Positions 1 to 5,431 of a DNA stretch of 6,867 bases are shown piece after piece. The stretch's first letter is position 1. Each line of letters starts with the position of its first letter. The stretch spans positions 1-6,867 of the forward strand of contig DASUCS010000139.1 in the NCBI GenBank assembly GCA_036275935.1. The letters run 5' to 3'. Under the pieces are notes generated by a model. The model ran no database searches, was not told where the DNA came from, and saw nothing but the letters and a program-made list of their open reading frames with translations. The stretch comes from DASUCS01 sp036275935. Lineage in GTDB: Bacteria > Actinomycetota > Acidimicrobiia > Acidimicrobiales > JACDCH01. The translations under genes and the position numbers were made by a program.

Positions 1-1476
1 CTCCAATGGGTCGTCGCCGCGTACTCCCTCGTCTTCGCCGGCCTCCTGTTCACGGCAGGCGCCATCGGCGACCGGTTCGGCCGCAAAGGCGCGCTCCAAG
101 CCGGGCTGCTCGGCTTCGTGGTGGCCGCGGCGCTGGCCTCGGCGTCGACCGCGATGTGGCAGCTGATTGCGTGCCGCGCGCTGATGGGTGCGTGTGCGGC
201 GTTCATCATGCCGTCGACGCTGTCGATCCTCGTGAACGTCTTCCCGCCTGACGAGCGAGCGAAGGCGATCGCGATCTGGGCCGGCGTGACCGGGGGCGCG
301 GGCGCGATCGGTCCACTCGCCAGCGGTTGGCTGCTCGGCCACTTCTGGTTCGGGTCGGTGTTCCTGGTGAACGTGCCGATCATCCTCCTCGCGCTCGTGC
401 TCGGGGTGTTCCTCGTGCCGAAGTCGAAGGATCCTGAGGAAGGACGGCTCGACCTGGTTGGCGCGGGGTTGTCGATCGTGGGCGTGTCGTCGCTCGTCTA
501 CGGGCTCATCCAGGCGCCGGACGAAGGCTGGTCGAGCGCACCGACGCTCGGTGCCTTCGGTCTGGCCCTCGTCGTGCTCGCCACTTTCGTGTTCTGGGAA
601 CGACGGACCGACGAGCCCATGTTGGACATGAACTACTTCCGCAACCCTGCGTTCAGCGTCGCAACCGGCGGAATGATCCTCGTGTTCCTGTCGATGTTCG
701 GTGTGATGTTCCTCATCACGCAGTACTTCCAGCTCGTGCTCGGCTACAGCCCGCTCGGCGCCGCGCTGCGGCTGCTGCCGATGGCCCCGATCATGATGAT
801 CGTGTCGCCGATGACACCACGGATCGTCGCCCGTCTCGGCTCCAACCGAACGGTGGCCACCGGGATGGCGCTCGTCGCGTTCGGCTTCTTGTGCTTCTCG
901 CGGCTCACGGTCGACACCTCGTACGAGTACGTCCTCGTGTGCGTGGCCTTCTTGGTGACCGGTATCGCGTTGACGATGTCGCCCATGACCGCCGCCATCA
1001 TGTCGGCGGTTCCGCCTCGGCGCGCAGGAGCGGGTTCGGCCATGAACGATGCCACCCGTGAGCTCGGTGCCGCGCTCGGCGTCGCAGTGCTGGGAAGTGT
1101 CGCTGCGTCGCGGTACAGCAACGGGATCAACGACGTCGTCCGAGGACTGGCCCCGGCGGACCAGTCCTCCGTTCGCACGTCCCTCGGCACGGCGCTGCAG
1201 GCTGCGTCCCATCTACCGAGCGATGTCGCCGCCCGGGTCACCACCGCCGCCGACCATGCGTTCGTCTCCGGACTGCACTTCGCAGCCTTCACCGGCGCGT
1301 GTCTCGCTGCCATCGCGGCCTGTCTCGTGTATCGCTTGCTGCCGAGCGACATCGCACAACACGGGGCGGCCCGTGGCCCGGTCGAGGCCGCCGAAGACAT
1401 CGCCGAGCTCGCGCTCGCGGGAGTGCCTCCGGTCTTCGCGGACACCGGCGCCGAGGACGCCGTGCCCGCGTCGTAG
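1..1476 (+). CDS. MFS transporter, DHA2 (EmrB/QacA-like) family, 5'-truncated
   Basis: Probable 14-helix proton-driven drug or metabolite exporter of the cytoplasmic membrane. The reading frame is open from base 1, so the true start lies left of the window; 491 residues are visible and TM1 is missing. The visible part opens in TM2 (LQWVVAAYSLVFAG, residues 1-14), followed by MFS motif A (GDRFGRKGAL, 23-32). A motif-C-like segment (GAGAIGPLASGW) and the FLVNVP signature after it are typical of DHA2 antiporters. Further hydrophobic helices follow, then a hydrophilic C-terminal tail of about 45 residues. The length fits the usual 500-550 residues once the missing start is added. An internal GTG at 118 would remove TM2 and motif A, so it is not the start. 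No regulator or adaptor gene is visible, and the substrate cannot be inferred. It converges on the glycosyltransferase operon with a 7-base gap. Family call is firm; substrate unknown. Confidence 0.93.
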   Translation, partial: LQWVVAAYSLVFAGLLFTAGAIGDRFGRKGALQAGLLGFVVAAALASASTAMWQLIACRALMGACAAFIMPSTLSILVNVFPPDERAKAIAIWAGVTGGAGAIGPLASGWLLGHFWFGSVFLVNVPIILLALVLGVFLVPKSKDPEEGRLDLVGAGLSIVGVSSLVYGLIQAPDEGWSSAPTLGAFGLALVVLATFVFWERRTDEPMLDMNYFRNPAFSVATGGMILVFLSMFGVMFLITQYFQLVLGYSPLGAALRLLPMAPIMMIVSPMTPRIVARLGSNRTVATGMALVAFGFLCFSRLTVDTSYEYVLVCVAFLVTGIALTMSPMTAAIMSAVPPRRAGAGSAMNDATRELGAALGVAVLGSVAASRYSNGINDVVRGLAPADQSSVRTSLGTALQAASHLPSDVAARVTTAADHAFVSGLHFAAFTGACLAAIAACLVYRLLPSDIAQHGAARGPVEAAEDIAELALAGVPPVFADTGAEDAVPAS

Positions 1477-1478
1477 TC

Positions 1479-1505
1479 GATCGTCAGCCGTTCGGGCCGA
1501 CGGTC
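1479..1505. terminator. Hairpin between convergent genes, possible bidirectional terminator
   Basis: The arms 1479-1489 (gatcgtcagcc) and 1495-1505 (ggccgacggtc) form an 11-bp stem with one wobble and one mismatch around a 5-base loop. It lies just after the MFS stop and includes the stop codon of the minus-strand glycosyltransferase. No T-run follows on either side, so it would have to act as a U-tract-less terminator or as a 3'-end stabiliser. The structure was read by eye, without a folding calculation. Confidence 0.42.
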
Positions 1506-3061
1506 CAGAAGTCGATGCCGTGGCAGTCGTCGCCCTCGTCGGGCCGCGGCTCCCACACCGTCTTCGGCCCCGTCTTCGTGCCCGTGAGCGGCAGCACCGT
1601 GGCGCCGCTCGGGTCGAGCGTCCCGACCGGCTCGTAGTAGCGGCACAAGTTGTCGGGCAGGTACGAGAAGCCCGTCCCGGAGTCCACGACGATCGCGGCC
1701 CAATGACGACTCGAGACCGAGTCCCACAGCTCGCGTGCCAGCGCCGGTCCCGAACCGCCGTGGTCTCCGCGGAAGACATCTTCGATCGCGGCGCCCTGAG
1801 CGGACGACTGCTGTCCGGCTTCGACGAGGTACCACGGGTGCCCCGGTAGGTAGGCAGGCTTCGGCAGTGCTCGGAGGCCAGTCATCATCGCTTCGCCTGC
1901 ACGACGATCGGCCGCGGTCGGAAGCTGATCGACCGGGTTGTAGAAGAGGAGGGCGAACTGCGCGAGCACGAGCACTCCCGCGCAGGTGACGATCCAGCGC
2001 CGAGCGTCTGACCGAAGCAGGTGGTGGATCCCGATCGCCGCGAGCACCGCAAGCTCGGCATAGATCGGCAGAAGGACGTTGTCGTATCCGCCGGTGTGCA
2101 GCCGCGCGGAGTACGCGGCGAACAGCACCGCACCACCGACGATCGCGTGGAACAGGAGCCCATCCATGCGGCGACGCAGTGCGAGGAACGCGGTGACGAC
2201 GAGCAACAGCACGACGGGCAACGGGCGGATGAGATCGTGCGTGAAGAAGTCGACGTAGTTCTCGGACGCGATCTCGTGGCGCGCCGGCAACTCGAAGACG
2301 TAGAAGTTGTACCAACCGTGGCTGATGGCGTTCGCGACGAGCGTGGACCCGCCGATCCCGACGAGCGCCGTGAGTGCGTACGAGCCCGTGACGGCGCGGC
2401 CGCGTCGGGCCGCCAGGAAGAACACGACAATGGCGACCGCCGGGAACAGCGCGACCTGCTTGGCCAGGAAGGCCAAGCTGATCAGCAGGCCGGCGACCAC
2501 TCCGTTGCGCGCGGTCCGCGCCTGGCGGGCCACGACCATTCCCCAGAACAGCAACGCCAGGCACAAGGTGTCGACGCGAGCCGTGTCCAGCCACGCTCCC
2601 CCGATGCGGAAGCACGCGGCGAAGAGGCCAGCGGCGAGGAGACCGCTCACTCGATCCTCGGTGTCGGCCATCGTGAGCTTGGCGAGCGCGCCGAAGAGTG
2701 CGATCGACGCGAGCACCGACACGAGCCGCAACGGGAAGAAGCCCAATCCCGTGACCACCGAGACCGCGGCGGACAGCAGGAAGTACAGCGGTGTGTAGAT
2801 GTCGGCGGTGAACCCCAACGATGGCGCCGCGTACAGCGAATGGCCGCCGCGGATGCGAGCGACATGGTCGACCATGCCGCCCTCGATCCACTCGAGCTCA
2901 TAGGGGTAGCGCAATCGCACCAGCGCGATCACGAGGTACATGGCGATGAAGCCGGCGCCCGCGACCGCCGCGATCAGCAGCCAGCGCGAACGAGGGGCCG
3001 GCGAGTGGTTGTCCTCCGAGAGCGCTGCACCGTCGGCGGCGACGGGCGCCACGAGGGTCAC
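1484..3061 (-). CDS. GT-C fold membrane glycosyltransferase (PMT_2/GT39-like)
   Basis: Predicted 525-residue integral membrane protein that would transfer a sugar from a polyprenyl-phosphate donor on the outer face of the membrane. After a short cytosolic tail, TM1 spans about 28-50. The first outer loop carries YPYELEWIEGG (52-62), whose acidic residues E55, E57 and E60 are candidates for the GT-C catalytic or metal site. IYTPLYFLLSA (89-98) and ARVDTLCLALLFWG (161-174) match membrane glycosyltransferases of this type, as do FLAKQVALFP (198-207) and GGYDNVLLPIYAELAVL (324-340). About ten helices end near 375, followed by a soluble domain of about 150 residues with two cysteines (C473, C513). 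I chose the GTG at 3061 because it overlaps the upstream stop as GTGA. The frame stays open to 3295, but that extension is basic, lacks family features and lies inside the upstream gene. No SD is seen, as expected for coupled translation. Donor and acceptor are unknown. Confidence 0.85.
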   Translation of the reverse strand: MTLVAPVAADGAALSEDNHSPAPRSRWLLIAAVAGAGFIAMYLVIALVRLRYPYELEWIEGGMVDHVARIRGGHSLYAAPSLGFTADIYTPLYFLLSAAVSVVTGLGFFPLRLVSVLASIALFGALAKLTMADTEDRVSGLLAAGLFAACFRIGGAWLDTARVDTLCLALLFWGMVVARQARTARNGVVAGLLISLAFLAKQVALFPAVAIVVFFLAARRGRAVTGSYALTALVGIGGSTLVANAISHGWYNFYVFELPARHEIASENYVDFFTHDLIRPLPVVLLLVVTAFLALRRRMDGLLFHAIVGGAVLFAAYSARLHTGGYDNVLLPIYAELAVLAAIGIHHLLRSDARRWIVTCAGVLVLAQFALLFYNPVDQLPTAADRRAGEAMMTGLRALPKPAYLPGHPWYLVEAGQQSSAQGAAIEDVFRGDHGGSGPALARELWDSVSSRHWAAIVVDSGTGFSYLPDNLCRYYEPVGTLDPSGATVLPLTGTKTGPKTVWEPRPDEGDDCHGIDFWTVGPNG

Positions 3062-4275
3062 GGCGTCGACGACAGCGACGTGGTGATCACGATCGTGATG
3101 GCGACGAGGATCACCGCACTGGCGATGACGGCGACGCGGTACACGGTCCGTGACGACTTGTCGGCGACGGCAACCGCCATCGGGAACGCGCCGAACAGCA
3201 TGCGTGGGCGCGGCCCGACCGCCACCGACAACACCGGGATCAGGAGCGCGGCGGCGGTGTAGATGCGCACGAACAGCGGCCAACGCATGCGCCACAGGAC
3301 CACCGCGCTGAGTAGGACGATGAGCACGCCCCCGACGGCGACCACGTCATTGAGCGACCCCGGTTTGAACGACGTGGGGAAGTGGTGGAACAGCCCGGTG
3401 ACTCGCTTCCAGACCCCCTGGCCGTAACCGAGATGGTCGTGCCACTCCTCCTTCTCCGACTCGAACCACGCCAGTGCGTGCCCGGTCCGGATCCACAGGA
3501 ACGTGAAGAACGCGAGAGCGCCCGTGCTGGCGATCGCGGGCGCGAGCAGCGCCTTCCACTCACGCCGGCGGTAGATCTCGACCGCGGCTGCGACCGCGCA
3601 CGCGATGACGATTGCCGCCGCGTTCGGGCGGCTGGCGGTGGCGAACGCACCCGCCAACCCGGCGAGGACCCAACGGCGGTTCAGCAGGGCCAGCAGGCAG
3701 GCCGCCACACCCACCACCATGAAGCCCTCGGCGTAGGCCATCGACAACGCGAACGAGCCGGGGAAGAACACGAAGAGCATGACCGCGCGGTCGGCGACCT
3801 TGTGGTTGGCCAGTCGTGCGGCCAGCTTCCAGACCAAGACCGTGGCGACCGCACCGGCGATCAGTGCGACCGTCACTCCCGCAGCCAGCTCCGACCATCC
3901 GGTCAACCCGGACAGCCCGCGAACCGTCATCGGATACAGCGGGAAGAACGCAACCTCGGACAGGTGGTGGTGGAACTGTCCGGCGGTCGGGTAGCCGTTG
4001 TTCGCAACCCACAGGTACCACGCGCCGTCCCAGCGGCCGAGGGCGCGCAGCAACGCGAGGTTCCCCGGCATGATCGGCCACGGTCCAGAGCCCGGATCGT
4101 GCATGAACAGCGCCGGGATGGTGGCGGCGAGCACGACCAGCCGCGACACGAGGTACCACTTCAGTGGCCAGAGAATTCCCCGTCGCGCCGGCGCGGTGGG
4201 GACATCCTGCTCGACGATCTCGATGTCGCTGGTCGTGGGGGTGGGCGGCGACTCGACCCGCGTCAGTATCGACAC
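3058..4275 (-). CDS. PIG-V-like mannosyltransferase (GT-C, Mannosyl_trans2/GT76-related)
   Basis: Predicted 405-residue polytopic membrane protein resembling the bacterial relatives of PIG-V, the eukaryotic GPI mannosyltransferase II that uses dolichol-phosphate-mannose. Family marks in order are RWDGAWYLWVANNGYP (81-96), in which D83 is the likely catalytic acid, and FFPLYP (110-115). Then come FPGSFALSMAYAEG (171-184), ASRPNA (214-219) and GPRPRMLFGAFP (354-365). Roughly nine to ten helices follow a 35-residue hydrophilic N-terminus rich in Pro, Thr and acidic residues. Bacteria make no GPI, so a polyprenyl-phosphate-mannose donor and a lipid, glycan or protein acceptor are inferred. It is the first gene of a two-gene operon and its TGA overlaps the next GTG. 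The GTG start at 4275 is the first in-frame start after an in-frame TAG. The strong SD lies 33 bases upstream, which is unusual (see the leader mini-ORF). Family call good; reaction inferred. Confidence 0.84.
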   Translation of the reverse strand: MSILTRVESPPTPTTSDIEIVEQDVPTAPARRGILWPLKWYLVSRLVVLAATIPALFMHDPGSGPWPIMPGNLALLRALGRWDGAWYLWVANNGYPTAGQFHHHLSEVAFFPLYPMTVRGLSGLTGWSELAAGVTVALIAGAVATVLVWKLAARLANHKVADRAVMLFVFFPGSFALSMAYAEGFMVVGVAACLLALLNRRWVLAGLAGAFATASRPNAAAIVIACAVAAAVEIYRRREWKALLAPAIASTGALAFFTFLWIRTGHALAWFESEKEEWHDHLGYGQGVWKRVTGLFHHFPTSFKPGSLNDVVAVGGVLIVLLSAVVLWRMRWPLFVRIYTAAALLIPVLSVAVGPRPRMLFGAFPMAVAVADKSSRTVYRVAVIASAVILVAITIVITTSLSSTP

Positions 4276-4278
4276 TCG

Positions 4279-4308
4279 CTACGCACGCGCCCGCGTGAGC
4301 AGGCGCAT
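4279..4308 (-). CDS. Possible leader mini-ORF (MRLLTRARA) upstream of PIG-V-like gene
   Basis: ATG at 4308-4306 opens nine codons ending in TAG at 4281-4279, in the same frame as the mannosyltransferase, whose GTG begins three bases later. The SD GGAAGGAGG abuts the ATG with no spacer, which is tighter than normal initiation allows. The peptide start M-R-L-L-T-R resembles the main protein's M-S-I-L-T-R, and both are encoded around a shared ACGCGGG. It may be a true uORF feeding reinitiation, a remnant of an older start interrupted by TAG, or chance. There is no run of one amino acid to suggest attenuation. Confidence 0.3.
   Translation of the reverse strand: MRLLTRARA
4284..4297 (-). other. 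Small hairpin in the 5' leader of the glycosyltransferase operon
   Basis: On the minus strand CACGC-GGGC-GCGTG forms a perfect 5-bp GC-rich stem with a 4-base loop between the strong SD and the GTG start. Folding it out would cut the SD-to-GTG distance from 33 to about 19 bases. The role is inferred and such short stems are common in GC-rich DNA. Confidence 0.3.
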
Positions 4309-4317
4309 CCTCCTTCC
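4309..4317 (-). promoter_or_regulatory. Strong Shine-Dalgarno sequence GGAAGGAGG
   Basis: On the minus strand this is GGAAGGAGG, the best anti-SD match noticed in the window. It touches the ATG of the mini-ORF directly and lies 33 bases before the GTG of the mannosyltransferase. A small hairpin between the two could shorten the effective distance. Confidence 0.5.
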
Positions 4318-4438
4318 GGGCGGTGCCACGACCGCGCGCGTCGAGCGGGCGGCGGGCTGGGTGGGGTTGGTACCCAGAACCTACTGCCCGAAACGCCCAC
4401 AAGACCATCGCGCCGGCCGGTCGCGCCCCGCTCTCTGA

Positions 4439-4463
4439 CAGGCCTGGGCGCTCAGGACGCCTG
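4439..4463 (-). terminator. Hairpin over the stop codon of the PPOX-type gene, weak terminator candidate
   Basis: On the plus strand, CAGGCCTG (4439-4446) pairs with CAGG and CCTG (4453-4456 and 4460-4463). This gives 8 bp with a 3-base bulge and a 6-base loop. The TGA of the minus-strand gene lies at the loop edge. There is no T-run, and chance occurrence in GC-rich DNA is a real alternative. Confidence 0.25.
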
Positions 4464-4874
4464 CCACCGGGTGACGGACGGCTGACCCGAACCAGCGGTG
4501 TGCCGCACCGCCTGCACCTCTGCGATCCGGAGGCGGAAGGCGATCCACCCCCGTTCCGCGAAGTCCGCAGGCGCCGTCGTTCGCTCCGCCAGGCCGGTCA
4601 CGAGCACCTCGCCGCCGCCGCCCATGTTGTCCTCGACCGTGCAATGCGCGGCGTACCGCCCGGTGCGCTCGAGGTCTCGACCCTTCGGCGACGTCTTCAG
4701 CATCGGCACGAGCAACTGACCGTCGCGTACGTGCAGGCCGACGGGATGGACCCGCGGGAACCCGTCCTCCCGAACGGTCGAGAGGTAGCTGACGCCGGCG
4801 GTGAGCCTCTCCTCTGCATGCGCGGCAAGCTCGGGCTGCTGTGCTTCGAAGCTCTCCCAGTCGACCGCTTCCAT
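4452..4874 (-). CDS. PPOX-fold (pyridoxamine 5'-phosphate oxidase family) flavin/F420 protein
   Basis: Predicted 140-residue soluble split-barrel protein. The core YLSTVREDGFPRVHPVGL (30-47) is the N-terminal cofactor-binding strand pair typical of PPOX/FDOR proteins. SPKGRDLERTGRYAAHC (62-78) matches the usual 'S.K..DL.R..R..LH' phosphate-binding region. A Gly-rich EDNMGGGGEVLVTGLAE stretch (81-97) and a closing VTRWQAS follow, as in complete members of the family. Actinobacterial members bind FMN, F420, haem or biliverdin, and the sequence does not tell me which, so the substrate is unknown. ATG at 4874 is supported by GGAGG at 4880-4884 with a 5-base spacer. It lies 81 bases downstream of the DUF5655 gene and 176 bases upstream of the glycosyltransferase operon on the same strand. 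Cotranscription with the DUF5655 gene is possible but not shown. Confidence 0.85.
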   Translation of the reverse strand: MEAVDWESFEAQQPELAAHAEERLTAGVSYLSTVREDGFPRVHPVGLHVRDGQLLVPMLKTSPKGRDLERTGRYAAHCTVEDNMGGGGEVLVTGLAERTTAPADFAERGWIAFRLRIAEVQAVRHTAGSGQPSVTRWQAS

Positions 4875-4879
4875 CTGTG

Positions 4880-4884
4880 CCTCC
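4880..4884 (-). promoter_or_regulatory. Shine-Dalgarno GGAGG for the PPOX-type gene
   Basis: GGAGG on the minus strand with a 5-base spacer (CACAG) to ATG at 4874 fixes the start of the PPOX-type gene. Confidence 0.65.
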
Positions 4885-4939
4885 GCTCCGGAGTCAGTGG
4901 GCTGCTGCTTCGTAGGTTCGACGAGGGAACGAGCTTAGG

Positions 4940-4965
4940 GTCCGCTGACCGCGCCTCAGCCGGAC
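4940..4965 (-). terminator. Hairpin over the stop codon of the DUF5655 gene, terminator candidate
   Basis: Arms 4940-4948 (gtccgctga) and 4956-4965 (tcagccggac) form 9 bp with a single-base bulge and a 7-base loop. The TGA of the minus-strand gene is part of the stem. No U-tract follows, so termination is uncertain. The structure would also sit ahead of the PPOX-type gene and could separate its expression from the gene upstream. Confidence 0.33.
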
Positions 4966-5372
4966 GCGTCGGCGTAGGCCTCCACGAGCAGGTCGCCGAG
5001 TGCGTCGTCGACGTCGCCGGCGTTCTCGATGTTGGCGACGTGGTAGTAGCGGCCTCCGTACGGGATCACCTTCCGAGTGATCGTGCGGTGGGCCGCGCGC
5101 CGGTTCAGCGAGAACGACACCGCCACCCACCGCTGCATCGGCCGCAACTCGGCGACCTTGCGCGGGTTCTTCAAGAACACGCCGACCGACACGAACTCGG
5201 CGTGGATCGGTCCCGCACGCGCGAGCTGCTTCATGACCGCGTCGAAGATCGGGCGTTCACGCGCCGGCCCGGTGGAGAAGTACTCGTCGATCGTCATGGC
5301 GGGCGCGCAGTCGTGCGATTGCTTGTTGCGCCCGAACAATCGCCCACACTCGGGACACGTCCAACCCGCCAA
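4956..5372 (-). CDS. DUF5655 domain protein with N-terminal CxxC...HxC zinc-knuckle-like motif
   Basis: Predicted 138-residue soluble protein of unknown function. Residues 4-22 read WTCPECGRLFGRNKQSHDC, placing C6, C9, H20 and C22 as a likely zinc site. The rest looks like DUF5655: MTIDEYFSTGPARERPIFDAV (26-46), then the VFLKNPRKVAELRPMQRWVAVSFSLNR core (65-91), then YYHVANIENAGDVDDALGDLLVEAY (109-133). From memory, many actinobacterial DUF5655 proteins begin with this same finger, so it is not a fusion peculiar to this genome. The start is TTG at 5372: AGGAG lies at 5378-5382 with a 5-base spacer, and any later start (Met26) would lose the finger. It diverges from the LLM oxidoreductase across 59 bases. 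No catalytic activity can be assigned. Confidence 0.8.
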   Translation of the reverse strand: MAGWTCPECGRLFGRNKQSHDCAPAMTIDEYFSTGPARERPIFDAVMKQLARAGPIHAEFVSVGVFLKNPRKVAELRPMQRWVAVSFSLNRRAAHRTITRKVIPYGGRYYHVANIENAGDVDDALGDLLVEAYADASG

Positions 5373-5377
5373 CGCGA

Positions 5378-5382
5378 CTCCT
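5378..5382 (-). promoter_or_regulatory. Shine-Dalgarno AGGAG supporting a TTG start
   Basis: AGGAG on the minus strand, 5 bases (TCGCG) before TTG at 5372, decides the rare TTG start of the DUF5655 gene. No ATG or GTG lies in frame nearby upstream. Confidence 0.6.
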
Positions 5383-5417
5383 ATCCGTCTCCGTCCCGGA
5401 TCGTCACCGCCAATGCT

Positions 5418-5423
5418 TACTCT
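5418..5423 (+). promoter_or_regulatory. Candidate -10 element for a leaderless transcript
   Basis: TACTCT fits the actinobacterial TANNNT -10 pattern and ends 8 bases before the ATG at 5432, so transcription would begin at or next to the start codon. No SD precedes that ATG and no other in-frame start lies upstream, which fits a leaderless mRNA. No convincing -35 box is seen. Confidence 0.38.
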
Positions 5424-5431
5424 TCGGCATC

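Noticed and set aside
6..251. Small plus-strand frame at the left edge
   Set aside because: Arg-rich shadow of the MFS reading frame, which is open from base 1 and carries motif A there.
744..2891. Minus-strand open frame of 715 codons across the MFS gene and the second glycosyltransferase
   Set aside because: It is an out-of-frame shadow: Arg/Pro/His-rich, with no domain, and it crosses two well-supported genes. Long spurious frames are expected in GC-rich DNA.
2021..3262. Plus-strand open frame of 413 codons opposite the second glycosyltransferase
   Set aside because: The product is a highly charged Arg/Asp/Glu/Gln string with no family features, antisense to a clear membrane protein.
3062..3295. 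N-terminal extension of the second glycosyltransferase to 3295
   Set aside because: The extra residues are His/Arg-rich and unlike a membrane enzyme N-terminus, and the region codes for the C-terminal helices of the upstream gene. The GTGA overlap gives a better start.
4378..4402. Possible promoter of the glycosyltransferase operon (TTGTGG and TAGGTT, minus strand)
   Set aside because: The spacer is only 13 bases and the -35 match is poor. TAGGTT alone fits TANNNT but is too weak to list as a feature.
4409..4427. CG-rich near-palindrome around cgccggccggtcgcg in the 176-base gap
   Set aside because: Short self-complementary CG strings are common at this composition. It has no repeat partner and no clear link to a start or end.
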